A DNA stretch of 64,000 nt, taken from NCBI GenBank assembly GCA_030407085.1, contig CM059584.1, positions 123,046,501 through 123,110,500 of the forward strand. The letters run 5' to 3'. This document shows positions 12,545 to 25,504 of the stretch, one piece after another (the stretch's first letter is position 1; every line of letters begins with the position of its first letter). A program made the translations under genes and the position numbers. The stretch is from Trichopria drosophilae (lineage: Eukaryota; Arthropoda; Insecta; Hymenoptera; Diapriidae). The notes beneath the pieces are model-generated. The model saw nothing but the letters and a program-made list of their open reading frames with translations, was not told where the DNA came from and made no database searches.

Positions 12545-13640
12545 AATTTCTGTTTGTTAAAAAAGAAGATAATACTGCAAACATCCGGCTTGAAACATCT
12601 TATTTACCAAACATTTATAATTCGTTACTCAATTGATTCCTTTAATTTATTTTATAGTATAATTGCACATATAATTTTAAATTAATTTGTTTCACTTCAA
12701 TAATTCCAATTAATATACACACCTACACCTATATGTCCTATGTAACCTGATAGATGTACATACAACGCTGGTTTCCTTCAATTTATTATTCTGATGATGA
12801 CCCATATTTTTGTTAGGATCAGAATGTCAATTTTGAAAAATAATCTTATAATTAACCCCTTTATAACTTTATATTCAATTTTCAATTTTTCATATTTTAC
12901 CTTTTATATGTTTTAAATGTTTATTGTTTCTGTTATTTATTGAATTTCCTTCTTAGTATTGTAATTTTATGTTTTTTGTATTTTTGTATTTGTTGCCGAT
13001 ATATCACTGGTAGAAATTTGTCCATTTTTTACATCCACTGTCCATTTCTCCTATACATTTAACATGGTAAATAAGAATGTTATGCTAGAATTATACAAAA
13101 AATGTTTTCATTTCTACTAGAAATGTTAATACTAAATATTGTTAAATAACCGTTTATACTAAACGGACGAGAATGTAAATTTAATATAATCTCGAAACTA
13201 TACATATGAAATTTTCTTCCAGGACTTCAATAGTTCTTTATGTCCAATTTTTCGTGTTATAATTGGTAAAAAAATTGTTCTGAACATATGATTTTGATGT
13301 TCATGATCATCAAGAGGTGAAAATAAAGGTTCCGAAAAGAAATGTGGTTAATATGCCCCAAAAAATATGTCAGACGCCTGGAGAATACACCGTGAAGATA
13401 GGGCTCTTGTCGTTCAAAAAAAACTTAAAACTGAGGGAATTATTCAGAAAAAATTATATAATTCGTCGCATAAATCTAAAAAATCTCTAAACATCGAATG
13501 GCTAAAGTATCTATATTTTAATAAAATAATTCTAAAACTTTTCCAAAAGGTTACTTGAAAGTATGGCAATATGTAATAAATATCTTAAATAATTATTAAA
13601 AATATAAATATAAATGATAAAATATAAACGATTCGGTTGT
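12545..13640. other. AT-rich DNA, nothing recognised
   Basis: Very AT-rich, probably including the decayed 3' flank of the Penelope-like fragment. The 63-codon lysine-rich ORF at 13,367-13,558 has no recognisable motif. Confidence 0.5.
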
Positions 13641-13715
13641 TATTATCTATAGTGAAGTGGTTGGTTCTGCTGCCTGTGATTGATCCACAGAAATAAGTTT
13701 GGTTTAGACGTTAGA
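13641..13715 (+). repeat. Possible tRNA-derived SINE head
   Basis: The segment TAGTGAAGTGGTTGGTTC resembles a pol III A box of the tRNA type, and GGTTTAGACGTTAGAC about 45 nt downstream vaguely resembles a B box. The intervening CTGCCTGTGATTGATCCACAG could form a short stem. The B box is poor and no poly(A) or simple-repeat tail or target duplication is visible, so this is a weak call. Confidence 0.25.
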
Positions 13716-13719
13716 CTGC

Positions 13720-14719
13720 CTAATTGTGTGTAAAATTTGCGCGTTACGCATTAAGATGAACAAAGAATGAGTAATGGCGATCAAAATAATAGATCATTTC
13801 AATTTCACCATTTCACTCATTTCAGTCATATTGAATTGGAACAACAAACTGCATCACCGATATTCAGTGTCAAGTTTAATTAATATGCATCTTGTTTCAA
13901 CCAAACAATTAACAAATAATAAATTAGGATTGTTACTTAAACCGCAATGGTTTAAATATTATAATAAATCCTTTATTTACGCGAAGAAAACTACGTTCAA
14001 CTTAATAGATTTCATACAAATAGATTTTTTTTTCTTTGTTTATAGTAAGTCATATCCTATTCGGCAGAAATTACATCGTGTCACTACAACTCCATCTTAC
14101 CATATTGATACACATTGGAATGATAAACTTCCTTATGTGGTAATAGAAACTTATATGCAATGGTGAATCGTCTCGAAGGTTAATGCATTTTCACGCAAAA
14201 AAGTCCACAGAGCTAGTCATATGCATTATAAACAAACTTTAAAATATAACTATACATTTCGAAAGATTGTTCAACCAAAATCTATGTTTGATGATAAGGT
14301 TGAATTAACAACCCAACGGGCAGGAAGGACCCAAGAGCGCAGTTATTAAAATTTGTTCCTGCAGAAGAAAAGAAATTAATTTCCTTTTTTGGCAACAATT
14401 TGTATCGTGAAAATTATACCATATTTTAAATCAAACTATATCGGCTTTAAATATGAAATCAGTTATCTGACCGGACAAAATATGTTTCTCAAGCAAACTC
14501 TTATTGTCAACCCAACTAGCTGATACGATTTAATTAGTAGCGACCGAGTTATCTCATTCCAGCGAACAAAAATCTAGTTATAGGATCCACAGTTATTTCT
14601 TAACCACCTAAATCATTTAATATCAAATCAATAAGACTTAACTAAATATTTCTGAAAGTAGATGAATCTTTGTTTGTAAACGGTACCATCCCTTTTAGCA
14701 TTTGCTGATGGTGTAATTC
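13720..14719. other. AT-rich DNA, no gene supported
   Basis: A 130-codon plus-strand ORF at 13,774-14,166 is Asn/Ile/Tyr/Phe rich, as expected of AT-rich random sequence, and contains no domain I recognise. I do not call it a gene. Confidence 0.45.
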
Positions 14720-14723
14720 TTAA

Positions 14724-15237
14724 ACTTTAGACTGCCGGAAAACCAATGTTTTGACGCATCATAAAAAAATGTTTAATGTTTATTTTTAGACTAAAATATA
14801 TATTAATTTATTATTATTTTCACGTATTAAAGTCATTTAAGATAAATTTACCCCTCCACACCCCTTTTTACCTACCCCAAATCCATTAAATCTGTATTTT
14901 CTACATTGTGCAAGTGGTCATTATTTTGTTTCCTTCAGATTATAATTACAAGAGATTTGACTATCAACCCTTCATAATGCTCTTAATATTTAACTAAATC
15001 TACAAATTTAACTTATATAATGTTCTCATCAAGAAAGAAGCGTTTTCTACTTTTAAAAATAGATTTTTTACAAATTTGAAATTTTTAACATTAGCAGTTC
15101 CTTTCCCTGCTGGAGAATCAATATATTGACGCACCTCATGATCTACACTTTGTGTATGATCAATCATTGATATGAGGTACTTTAAATACCAGTTTTCTGA
15201 GGGCGATATGCTCTTCTAAATCCCGGCAGTCTAAAGG
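14724..15237. mobile_element. TTAA-flanked piggyBac-like MITE
   Basis: Ends are inverted: ACTTTAGACTGCCGG at the left and CCGGCAGTCTAAAGG at the right (15 bp, one mismatch). Both sides are flanked by TTAA (14,720-14,723 and 15,238-15,241). Length is about 514 bp with no coding capacity. The TTAA target plus a terminus resembling CCTTTAGA fits piggyBac-like elements; Kolobok elements also use TTAA, so the superfamily is inference. An internal near-palindrome lies at about 15,135-15,180 (ACCTCATGATC...GATATGAGGT). Confidence 0.7.
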
Positions 15238-15241
15238 TTAA

Positions 15242-18200
15242 TATTATCCAAGTTTGAATAAGCGCCGTTAGTATATTATATTTAGGTTTAAACCGAATCT
15301 AATAGACTGAACTTAAGAGAAGAAAATGAGAAAAATGCTTCTTCGAGATGCAACCCTAGTAGAGAAAAGAGCCAGTTTCTTGTGAGGTTTCCTGGACCAC
15401 TTTACGTACAATATAGAGTTTAAAAAATTACCAGAAACTGTCTTATCGTAGAGGTAACGAACACAACGAGAATACAAACGTATATCAAAACTTACTATAA
15501 ATTGAGTTCAGTACTCTGTTATTTAATGAAACTCGAACACATTTCGAAGAACAAATAATTACTCCACACGCCAAATTTATATTCACCACAAATTTTCGAA
15601 GTGACCGAAATTCTCCATCCAGTTCACGATGAAGTTAAGGCAGAGATTATAAGGATGCTAATGAATCCGACTGGGATCTTAAATGAATTAAGTGCCTATC
15701 TTCTGACACTTTCTGTACTTCACGGAATAAACAGTTAGATTCAACAGCTTATGCAAATTGTCGAAATTTCGTGGTGTATACTTTATTATTATCGAAATAC
15801 TTGAAATACTTGCATTTAATAACGTAGCCTTTACGTATAAAGAATGTTAGAAATATTAGCAATTCAAATTGGAGCCCATAATGCAATGAAAGTCCCGAAA
15901 ATGAAGTTTTACTCGCAAAATGTACTTGTAAACAATTAACCGAGATTTATATTACTTGAAAGAATGAAGTTAATTATGGAGTATAATTGGAAGATTTCCT
16001 TAAACAAATAAATATTCATTAAGAATAATATCGTATGCAGGAATCTGCTGTACGAAATTTGCCTCCGTGTTTTCGAAGGTTTATTTTTCTTCAGGAGTAA
16101 AACCAGTAGCGAGTCTCGTCGAGTTCATAAATCGTCATTTCATTATAAAGACACGCACTCACGCGATGACAGGCTCGCAGTAGCACATTACATCTTTTTA
16201 TGACTCCATAACCTTGAAATTTTTTTCAACTGGAAGTGTATAAATTTTACTACATGCGAATATTAGTTGTGAAACTAACTCCATCGGACTCAGAGGTGAT
16301 TAATGTACTAATTTAAATTTACGCTTTACATTTTACCGGTCTTGATCTTTTCCAGTTTTCATTCCAGTTTAGTATTCACATTTTCAATTGCAATATAACT
16401 GCATTTATTTACCATTTCTAAAACATTATTGTTAAAATACACTTTTTCAAGAATTTTTTAATGTTTTTAGTACATTCTTTAACCATTTGTAGTTTGAAAC
16501 AATTTAAAAATTATTATTTTGGTGTAGTTTTTCACATATATTAATAACAATAATTTATACTTTATTTCTGTCCTTAAGATTAAATATTTTTTTTAAATAT
16601 AGAGAAAACAAGTTAGTAATCAGCCACCTTACATTAGTGAGCTCTTTCCATCAGCAAACTGTACCTTTTAAATAATTTTACAAGAATTGATTATTTTGCA
16701 TTTAGGCTTAGTTCATCTCATTTTAAAAGTTTTTATAATATTTCGAATAGAGGCCGACTACTGGCGATTTTTATACTTTGTAAAACAAATTTTTAATGAT
16801 TATTATTCACGGTTTATTTTGGTCAGCTTCTATGACCAATAATCTTTGATTAATATGAAAAAACAAGGCTTTTTGGACTTTTGCTGTTAATGTCACATTT
16901 TATTGGAATAAAATATTTTAATACTTAAAACTTATTTTTTATTAATATAACATATGCATACTAACACTATATAATACCTATGATTACTATTACACTTTAA
17001 ATAAATTATAATACCTTAGATTATAGAAAATTTTTATGTATAAATGTTGTTTATATTGTTAACCATTGCTTACTGACGGAGTAGTGAAATTGACTTAATT
17101 AAAATAATTAAGTGTCTCATAACCGCTCTGTTTATCCTAATTCAGAAATAAAGGGATCATCCTGCAAAAAAAAACTACGTTTTCTATGAATACTACAGAT
17201 TTATTGACTTTGCACATTTCATAAAAAATTCCCTTCGCGTATATTTTTGGGATAAAAACATATTATACCAATTTGGTTATCGTAATTACCTGCAATGTTC
17301 TGATAAGTGATGTTTTGTGTTTTAAACATAACTACACGGTAAACCAACTCTGCTTGTTTCTCATAAATAGGCGTTTAAATTTCTGGTACCAAAGTACTCA
17401 ATTAAACGAATATTGATAGATCATTTTAGGTGTATTTTCGGTACCAAGTTTTCAATACGGCTCTTCTAATTTAGGTGTTGAAAACGGAAAATCACATTAC
17501 ATTTTTTTTTCATTATAATAAACACGTTAGCAATTCATGTCTAATGAGTAGTGTCAAATGAAAATCATCAGATTGAAATCAAAATTCCAAATTTTGCTGT
17601 AGCATACTGAACTGATTCATTTTGAAGCCACCATTGACTTAGACCGAATATTAGCTTAGGTCCGACGAGTTACCGGCCAATTTTCTATAATTAATTTTTG
17701 ATCATTTTGAATTGTAAGATGTATAACATAATAGGATGATAAGAATATAGGGGGGAAATAGTGATATCAAATAATTGAGGAAGTTGTATTTCATAGAATG
17801 AATGAGTATCCGATTGGACATATGCCCACCCCTACTTATTATGAAACCAATGTCAACATTCTAAAATTAAAAATATTATAACACATAAGTGATCATGAAT
17901 TAATGATGAAATAAATGTACCATAAATAAAGCAATGAATAATAGTGTTGAACGTATGTGTTGAACGCATTTCTCTCAAAATCGTTAAATAAAAAAAAAGT
18001 ATCGAAAACTATTATTAATTTAGATGGGTATATATTGTCGAGATAACCGTGGTAGAAAATAAATCTGCCCCACCCACATGTTTACTCTTAACTAGTTGGA
18101 AACTGAATGTGTCCTAAGCTTGTGATCGAACGTGAAAAAAGGGCTAAACTATATTAGTGCTGGCAAACAATTTTCGAAATTTGTTATAAAATAATATCAG

Positions 18201-20735
18201 AGCTACGCCACTTGTTATTTGTAAAGACGAGACTGTAAATCCTAATATAAAATGTTGCGGTACAAAACTAGACTGTTTTTCTGTAGTTTCTCCCCAGAAT
18301 TATATATACTCCTAGAATATCGTTTCCCATGATAGGACTGAACATTGTTCAGGTCAAGCGACTAACGCCTGATATTCGGAAAACTTGCCCGTGCCTTATT
18401 TGCGCCAAGATTCAATTTGAAGTGAAATAATAACAATGCAATTCGACGACAAACCGTATCATTTTGAACACTAAAAAGGTTTTGTTAAAAAATGTAATAG
18501 GAGAAATACCAAAACTATTAAAATGAAATCATACTGAATATTAGTATCAAGCCCTGAGCCTTCTCGTGAGATTTGAACTAATTGCATTTTTTTTTGTATT
18601 TAGGGTAATTTTCTAAATACGATCTATTGAGGGTCTAATCTCGTCTGTTAGGTAAAAAACCGACAAATATCTAGAGGGTTCTTTTAAAAAGGCATAAATT
18701 TCTTCGAGTGAAATTTCACGCTTAAAGAGTTATAATTCACTGCAAGTTAAAGTGAAAGATGAGGCACTCTGTATGGAGAAATTATGTACCTTCAATTGGA
18801 ATGAAATTTTGAATAAAATTTTGAAAATCTTAGTGCATAAACAATAATCTGACAATAAAATGTTAACAAAAAAACATAATCAATTTCTATATTTTTGTAA
18901 AATAAGTTGTATCAAACAATTTTTCAGCATATTTGATAGTTTTATAGAAGGGTGGATACGAATAGAACTGACACGGAACTACTTTTGGAAAAGTGATTTA
19001 TTTCTTTAATTTCTACTATTATATTAAAGTTTTTATTTTACTTTTATATTCTAAATAATTATCGATAATAAAAAGGATATTTTATAAAAAAAACTCATTT
19101 ATAAAACAAGACAAACCATGTTCCAAATTTTTAAGCTAATTTTCGCAAGTGCTTGTTTTGGAATTAACATAACTATATATTTCATCGTGAGATATTAACT
19201 TTAACGTCTCAATTATTTGAATATACACAAATGGTTTATAAATTCCCTGCCGTTGTCAAGAGTATACTGGTCAGTCTATAAAGCGCTTTTAGCTTTGGCT
19301 CGCACTTTAGTTCAAATATGCCAATAAAGACGAATTATTATTTGTTATTATTGAATTTTTAAATTGAACTTTTGAGCATTTAGGTGATAAAGTGGCATTT
19401 CAAGAAATGAACATATTTATATTTTTTAGAAGCTAAACTTGATCTGTGAATTGATCAAATAAATTAAGAATTTTAAATTTATTCTTAAGCATCCAAATTC
19501 TATTAAATTAATATTTTTTCTTTTATGAAATTTAAAACTTCATATTCCAAGTATTGAGACATGTTTGAAGTTAAGGCACTTACACTTTTTATAAGCCTGT
19601 TTATAACTGCAATTTTAAAGTGGTTTTTCACAATTTTTAGAGTTCTTTTTCACCGCGCTTACTCCAGGTTTGGAGTGAAAATTTCACTATAAAAAAGTTA
19701 AAGAATATGAATCATTGAATAAACCTGTGTGGCAGTACCAAAAGTTAAACTGAAAATTTTAAACGCGCGTTTTTCAAAACCACTGTTTTCGTCTTTCTGG
19801 AAGTGATAACTAGCCTACGTTGAATAAAATGTCGATATGTCGTAAAAGAATGTGTGAACTGTCTACTCTTGGTACATTTTTAACCTAATTAGTTTTATTT
19901 TAGTCTATTCCTCAATGCTAATCTTACTGAACCAGAAACGCGTGTCATGTTTTATTTCATATGTATTTTCCGACCATGGGAATTTCCGGAAAGTGACACC
20001 GTCTTGCGCGCAGTCGTATATGTCGCCGGAAATTGATGAAATGTACAACAATGTTGTTACAAACTTAATAATATTATCAATACACGACAAAATGTTTCAA
20101 GTAATGTGTTTTTTATTTTCCCTACGTAATTCATAAAAAAATGCCTGTTTTTTACCCTCCCGAAATTTCACTGAAAGTTTATATCTTATTACATTTGATT
20201 AAACTGAAGTAAATTGCAAAGTATTGTTATATTTATCGCAACTTGTTTGGTTTCATTGTTATTATTTTACAAGGTGGTTTCTTTGTCAAAAGGCGAACAC
20301 AAACGGGGTATTGCAATTGTGTTATAATTAAAATAAATAATTCCCCGAAATTCACTGTATTACACCGGTTCGTATTGAAAATCAACCACTGATTCAGTTT
20401 TTAATTTCTTTCCCTTAGAACCCAAATGCTTATACACCAAATCTCCACGTTTCAAAAATTTGCTACTTACAGAATTCGATACTATTACGAATACACTAGA
20501 AGCTGAAAACCAGAAATGTTTCATATAGATATCAGAAAGTAAAGCCAAACACACTTGGATCCTAAGCGTTCTCTCAAATTCCGTATTTTGGAACCTCGTA
20601 AAATCTGTACGTATTATTTATCGTCCCATTTCTCCGTTTTGTACCGATACCTCCATTCATTTCGAAAACGTCCGTTTTAATTATCACTCATCATTCACGA
20701 TTTCACGTGATCCTTTTTTTTTTGAAGGCTGATTA
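15242..20735. other. Long AT-rich stretch, no gene recognised
   Basis: About 5.5 kb with frequent stops in every frame, many A and T runs and no ORF with recognisable content. The ORFs of 61-73 codons near 19.9-20.1 and 20.4-20.6 kb have no motif. One 24-bp word at 17,999-18,022 recurs exactly at 45,307-45,330, pointing to a short shared repeat. A GAGTGAAATTTCAC palindrome is near 18,708. Confidence 0.5.
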
Positions 20736-20739
20736 CCAT

Positions 20740-21470
20740 CTCGTGCGCGGCATGATTATTATTTTTCTGTGTCTCAAAGAACCGCCGCCATTAAGCCTCC
20801 TCCGGGCAACGCGGCATTCGAGAAACGGAGAAAGAAGCACGGTAGCTCTAGTAGGATGCTTATCGGCCGACATCCACTAAACCCTGGCTATTTGTACAAC
20901 AGCTCTACCTTTATAATTAGTCGATAAGGTGGTTCGTTAAAATGCGAAAGGGGACCGTGCCATAGCAGGCGGCCGCCGTCGCCGCGCTCGAAAACATCTC
21001 AGCATCCCGAGAGCGGATGCCATATATGCGATGATACTCTGCTTTGGTAAAAGTTGCAGCTCTCTGAGGAAGAGAGAGTGAGAGAGTGTCTGAGAGAAAG
21101 TGAAAGATCAAGAATGATCAAGAGAGAGAATGAGAGAGACCAAGACTGAGCAAGAGAAAGAAGAAAGTGATAAATATTAACAGAGAGAGAAAGGAGGAGA
21201 AATCAAGATCAAGAGAGACAAAGATATAAAAGGAAAAATACAGAGAGAGAGATAGAGAGTATGTTCATTAACCCGTGTCGCGACTACTGTTACAATTTTA
21301 ACTTTTCGCGGCTCCTTTTTCCCAAAAAGCCGACCAATGTACAACTCTGTACCCCTAGCCTTTGCCCAATCAGCATAAATCAAGCCTCTCGCGGCGGGGA
21401 GCGGAACATCACTCGAAATCGCAGCTTCGTACGTAGGAACACTTTTCGTCCTTTTTTAGCCATTCTTTCA
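20740..21470. other. CpG-containing island with a GA-rich microsatellite
   Basis: From 20,760 to 21,050 there are many CpG words (CCGCCGCC, GGCGGCCGCCGTCGCCG). From about 21,062 to 21,262 an imperfect GA-rich run (GAGAGAGTGAGAGAGTG and AAGAGAGA words) follows, and then another CpG-containing part to about 21,430. The ORFs here (20,917-21,111, 21,177-21,383 and 21,261-21,542) are uninformative and overlap the simple repeat. GA-rich stretches can act as GAGA-factor sites in insects, so a regulatory element is possible; this is inference. Confidence 0.4.
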
Positions 21471-21713
21471 TTTCTCTCTTGCCAAATTTACCTAATTTTT
21501 TATAGGCTTATTCGTGATAAGGACAACACCAACTTTCATTAGTGCAATGTTTTTTACGTATACTTGCAGCTATTTATCTCCTACTGAAATTCCCTCGGTT
21601 CTTAGGGAATTATTGATTCCTTAAATGTTAGGCGTCATGCTTTTTTTTGTTTTCATCTGATACTCTTAAGATGTCAAGCTTTAATTGTCATTAAAATAGA
21701 ATAATTAGAATCA

Positions 21714-21748
21714 CATAGTTATATATGATATATATAGTATATATATGT
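21714..21748. repeat. Short AT dinucleotide repeat
   Basis: ATATATGATATATATAGTAT and neighbours: an interrupted AT microsatellite of about 35 bp. Confidence 0.6.
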
Positions 21749-21974
21749 AACCGTCAGTGGAATTTCCATTTACGTCGTCGTTTAGAAGATGTTCGCAATT
21801 TTATTATAAACACATAGTATCATATCCCTGCGATCCTGGAGAGAATTAAACTAAATAACAATAACCTAAATCGGGTTTTTACATCAGGTTAAAAATGTTT
21901 AAACATTACGTATTGAAAACGTGCATTATTATGATCAGAAAATGAATAAAAATATACCGATAATACAGACAATA

Positions 21975-22318
21975 ATACCGTGTGGTACATTGAGAACTCA
22001 TCAGTAGTAAATGTTATTTCAATTGTAGGAAATATTACTATTTTATTACGAAAATGAAATATTCGTTAAAAAGTTGGAAAAAATCGTATTACATTTTGAA
22101 AAGTTACTACTTGAATATGTAAAATTTACCAGTTACGTGGTATATTTTGCCACGATTCCATTGAATTTTAATACTTGAAGTACTTTTCAAAATATAATAC
22201 GCATTTTTCTCACTTTTGAATGAATATTGCATTGTCGTACGAAAATAGTAATATTTATTGCAATTTTAATAACATTTACTACTGGTGAGTTCTAAGTGTA
22301 TCTGTGGTGATACCGATA
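21975..22318. mobile_element. 340-bp hairpin MITE
   Basis: Two arms of about 130-140 bp in inverted orientation with a loop of about 60 bp. The left arm has GAGAACTCATCAGTAGTAAA then AATATTACTATTTT, TACGA.AATG and ATTTTGAAAAGTACT-like words in that order, and the right arm has their complements (TTTACTACTGGTGAGTTCT). Arm similarity is high by eye. The edges are near ATACCGTGTGGTAC and GTGGTGATACC. No clear target duplication is visible. Class unknown; the whole element can form a long hairpin RNA if transcribed. Confidence 0.65.
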
Positions 22319-22319
22319 C

Positions 22320-23080
22320 CAAAATGGCCACTAATAGTTCTATATTGACCTTGAGTACGGAGCATGGATGGGGTCAATAACGTATTTTTAGGGAGGTCTT
22401 CCAGAGCTCCTTCCAAAAGTATCTCCAAACAGAAAAATTTTGAACATCGCGTCAAGGACTTTGCCCTAAGACAAAATATTCGAAGACGAAATACCTCGAA
22501 GAAGTATCATTCTTGAATTCATAAATTCTCCTCTTTTCAGATAACTTTTAACTTTGATACCACGATTCATTGTTCTTAGATTCAGAGTTCTTTTTAAAGG
22601 GATTTTTTGAGGTTCTATTCGAAATATAAACTTACCAGATATTTACTGCATATGCAAATCATTACATAAAAATGGTACAGCCTGTGGAAAATTGAATCTT
22701 TTAGTAGAGAAACAAGAATATTTATTAACATTTATTATATTTAATGAATACCCAAACGCCAAAATAGGGTGAAATTACCTCTATTCGACCTTCCATAAGG
22801 GCAAGAAATTTTATAGACGGCATCTTATTTACCTGAAATAGAAGTCGAATTACGGTGGGGACAAAAGTAGAAGTAATTTTTTGGTCGAAATTTGGTAATA
22901 CAAGGAATTTTTCCCAATAAGTCGTAGTATGAATTTGGTAAAATCAACCTGTACTTAGGCGCAAATTGGTAATATTTAGGTAACTTTTACCTCTTTTGAT
23001 TTCATTCTGACCAAGTCCATACTCCTTTTGTTTCTAACTTTTCTACTTTGCACGTGGCAAGACTGACCTGTACTTGTATC
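22320..23080. other. AT-rich DNA with a short direct repeat
   Basis: TTTTTTGGTCGAAATTTGGTAA near 22,880 recurs, with one change, at about 24,653 in the same orientation. TTCGACCT words also occur near 22,785 and 23,748. This suggests an old dispersed repeat spanning this part and 23.7-24.7 kb, but I cannot define its ends. No gene is seen. Confidence 0.35.
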
Positions 23081-23088
23081 CATAAATA

Positions 23089-23363
23089 GGGTCCACCTCA
23101 AAAATCCGAAAATTACAAAACAGACACTTAAAAATTCGACATTAAAAACCAGATATTTCAAAATACAGACATTTATTAATGATTGAATTATAAGTGTGCT
23201 TAATAAATAATCCGGGGGTCAAACTGATTACATTGACAGCACCCTTCCAGTGAGACCTCAAGTCGACTCGAGATCATTTGTTGTATGTAGTGTGGTTTTT
23301 GTTTGAAATGTATCGTTTTTAAAGAGTCTGTTTTGTGATTTGCCGGGTTTTTGAGGTGCACCC
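23089..23363. mobile_element. hAT-like MITE, family G, copy A
   Basis: Starts GGGTCCACCTCAAAAA and ends TTTTTGAGGTGCACCC, about 275 bp. It is flanked by CATAAATA (23,081-23,088) and CATATATA (23,364-23,371), an 8-bp target duplication with one mismatch. The ends are made of short repeated words around ACAGACA/TGTCTG. The middle contains AATCCGGGGGTCAAACTGAT, which is shared in inverted position with copies B and C. An 8-bp duplication fits hAT, P or Merlin elements; with no transposase the superfamily is inference. Confidence 0.8.
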
Positions 23364-23371
23364 CATATATA

Positions 23372-25390
23372 CTCATGACATGGTATAGTAATGAAATACT
23401 TTAAAGCTTTCGTCAGAACACAAAGCAAAGGAAATAAATATACAGATTATGTCAGTTTTTAGATAATGAAACTAAGCATGATATAACGTTAAATTTACGT
23501 GCAACGGAAAAATAAACAATTTAAAAAAATAATTAATTTACCGTGGAAAAATCGATAATTTTATTTTACGCTTAAATCACCTTGAAATATTTTTTATTTA
23601 ATTCGAAGAGCAAAAGTCATAAAAAATATGTCTTATTTACATTTACAGAGGAAATTGATCAGCGGAATTAATATAATTAGTTACTAGCGAATTTTAGAGG
23701 TTATGCTACATGCTAATGGCGGACAACCAATTATGCGCGATTCTGACTTTCGACCTAATAGTAAAATATTCGACCTATAAGTAAAATTTCCTTATTTATG
23801 GAATTTTTCCTTCTAAGTTCACAACTTTGAAGTCAAATTATCTACCGATAGGGAATTTGCATACTGCAATATGCACATGTACATATGAGCACATATTCGC
23901 ATAAATATGTATGAATGTGTTCGACTACTGTAGTTGAGTATCGATTCTTCGGTAAATCGATCTTCGATACAATATGTATTTTGACAGTGATATTTTGTCA
24001 ATTATTGACCTTTCTTCGACAGCGTCACATTCGTCACTTTAAAAATTAGTGTCATCAGATGCTATTGATTCTTCCACTAGTAATGGAGAATTACATAGTT
24101 TATTGGTCGTGAAATCGTGGGTAACATCTGCAGGATATTCGCCTGCTGGAACATCTGTAGTCAATCTTGTCGAGTGTACAACATCACGACTGGTACCTTC
24201 AGTTGTCTCTGTTTCACTACACAGTTTCTTTTTCTGTCTATAAAACGTCGATGACAGTCGTAACGGCCTTTTTCGAGTCATTCTCGTTAAGAAACATTCA
24301 TTGGCCACCTGTACGACCTGTACTGACGTATATAGTTTGAGGTTATGTCATTACGTCTTAATTTTAACCTGTTAGTCAAACTATAGACTTATATAAGGCA
24401 TATTGACCAATTAAGACATTTCGCCCGCGTAGTAGAAAAGGAAACGTGCAAGGTCCTTTTGACTTAAAAGTGAGCATGATAGCGACTTATAAGTTTATTC
24501 GACTTTGAAAACATATTTTTGGTCCAAGTTTGGTAATTTCGACATAATGTATAACTTTGAAGTCATAAGACTTTAAAAGCATTTCTCAGGTTTTATTTAG
24601 GTGATTTCCGACCTGCGTTTAGGTCTTGAAAGTCTATTCGACTTGCAGGACAATTTTTTGGTCGAAATGTGGTAAATTTTACTTGATTAGGGCATTGTGA
24701 CTTTGGTTTGGTCAAAATTATTTCTCATGCTGCTCGGGATGCTGCAGCAATACCAACAGTTGTCACAAATATTAAGTAAACGATTACACATTGACCCAAA
24801 CTTTACCAAATTCTGCACATTTATTCGTCATTGTTACTGTCGATCGTTTTCTGCAAAAAACATGTTCAAAATTAAAAGTGCACATTTATCAAGTGCTACT
24901 GTTTAAAAGTGTGGATTCTGAATAATTCTGAAAACGATGTAATATACTTGAATAATGTAGTCCTTCGTTTTCCCCGCTCTCTCTTTTTACTTACAGGTTC
25001 CGCTCCAGTTTGGACTCTGGACGCTAGTGTCCCTAATGAAGATTTGAAGTCCTGAGCTTTTGCAATATAGTTATAAGATGTTTACAAGATATTTCCTCAG
25101 TCATCAAATCGTGTTTGTCCGCAAATAAGTATGTGTATATGTGCACAGGTCACTATGAACCGCGAAACATTGTTTTTCCCTGCGGATACCGAAAGTGAGC
25201 ATTTACGCAGATCAAAAGTAACAGACAAACATTACCCACGTACTTAGTCATCCTGGCTTTCGGCTCAGGGAGGGCTTGTCTATTTTTCCTCCCATGGTCA
25301 TAAATGTACTATAATTTGTTGCATGTGACTTGAAACATAACCTGAAAAACCTTGCGAAATCACTCTAACCAGCGCAATATTTCGCTTTAT
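23372..25390. other. AT-rich DNA, no gene recognised
   Basis: Includes the second copies of the TTCGACCT and GGTCGAAATKTGGTAA words (23,748-23,790 and 24,635-24,680). The 89-codon minus-strand ORF at 24,039-24,308 and the 69-codon ORF at 24,697-24,906 have no recognisable motifs. Confidence 0.4.
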
Positions 25391-25392
25391 CG

Positions 25393-25504
25393 TTGGAGTG
25401 AAAAAATTCTTTAAAGAAAGAGTGGACATTTACTCCATATAGAGGGGCACTTCACTTTTATTTGAATTGTGTTCTCACTCTTTAAGAGTAAACTTTCACT
25501 CCAA
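25393..25504. mobile_element. 112-bp hairpin MITE
   Basis: Inverted ends TTGGAGTGAAA (25,393) and TTTCACTCCAA (ending 25,504), with further inner complementarity around AAAGAAAGAGTG and CACTCTTTAAGAG. Non-coding. Similar GAGTGAAA..TTTCAC words occur near 18,708 and 19,673, possibly related fragments. Target duplication is not clear. Confidence 0.5.

Noticed and set aside
13774..14166. 130-codon plus-strand ORF
   Set aside because: Asn/Ile/Phe/Tyr-rich with no motif. A length like this can arise by chance over 64 kb and six frames.
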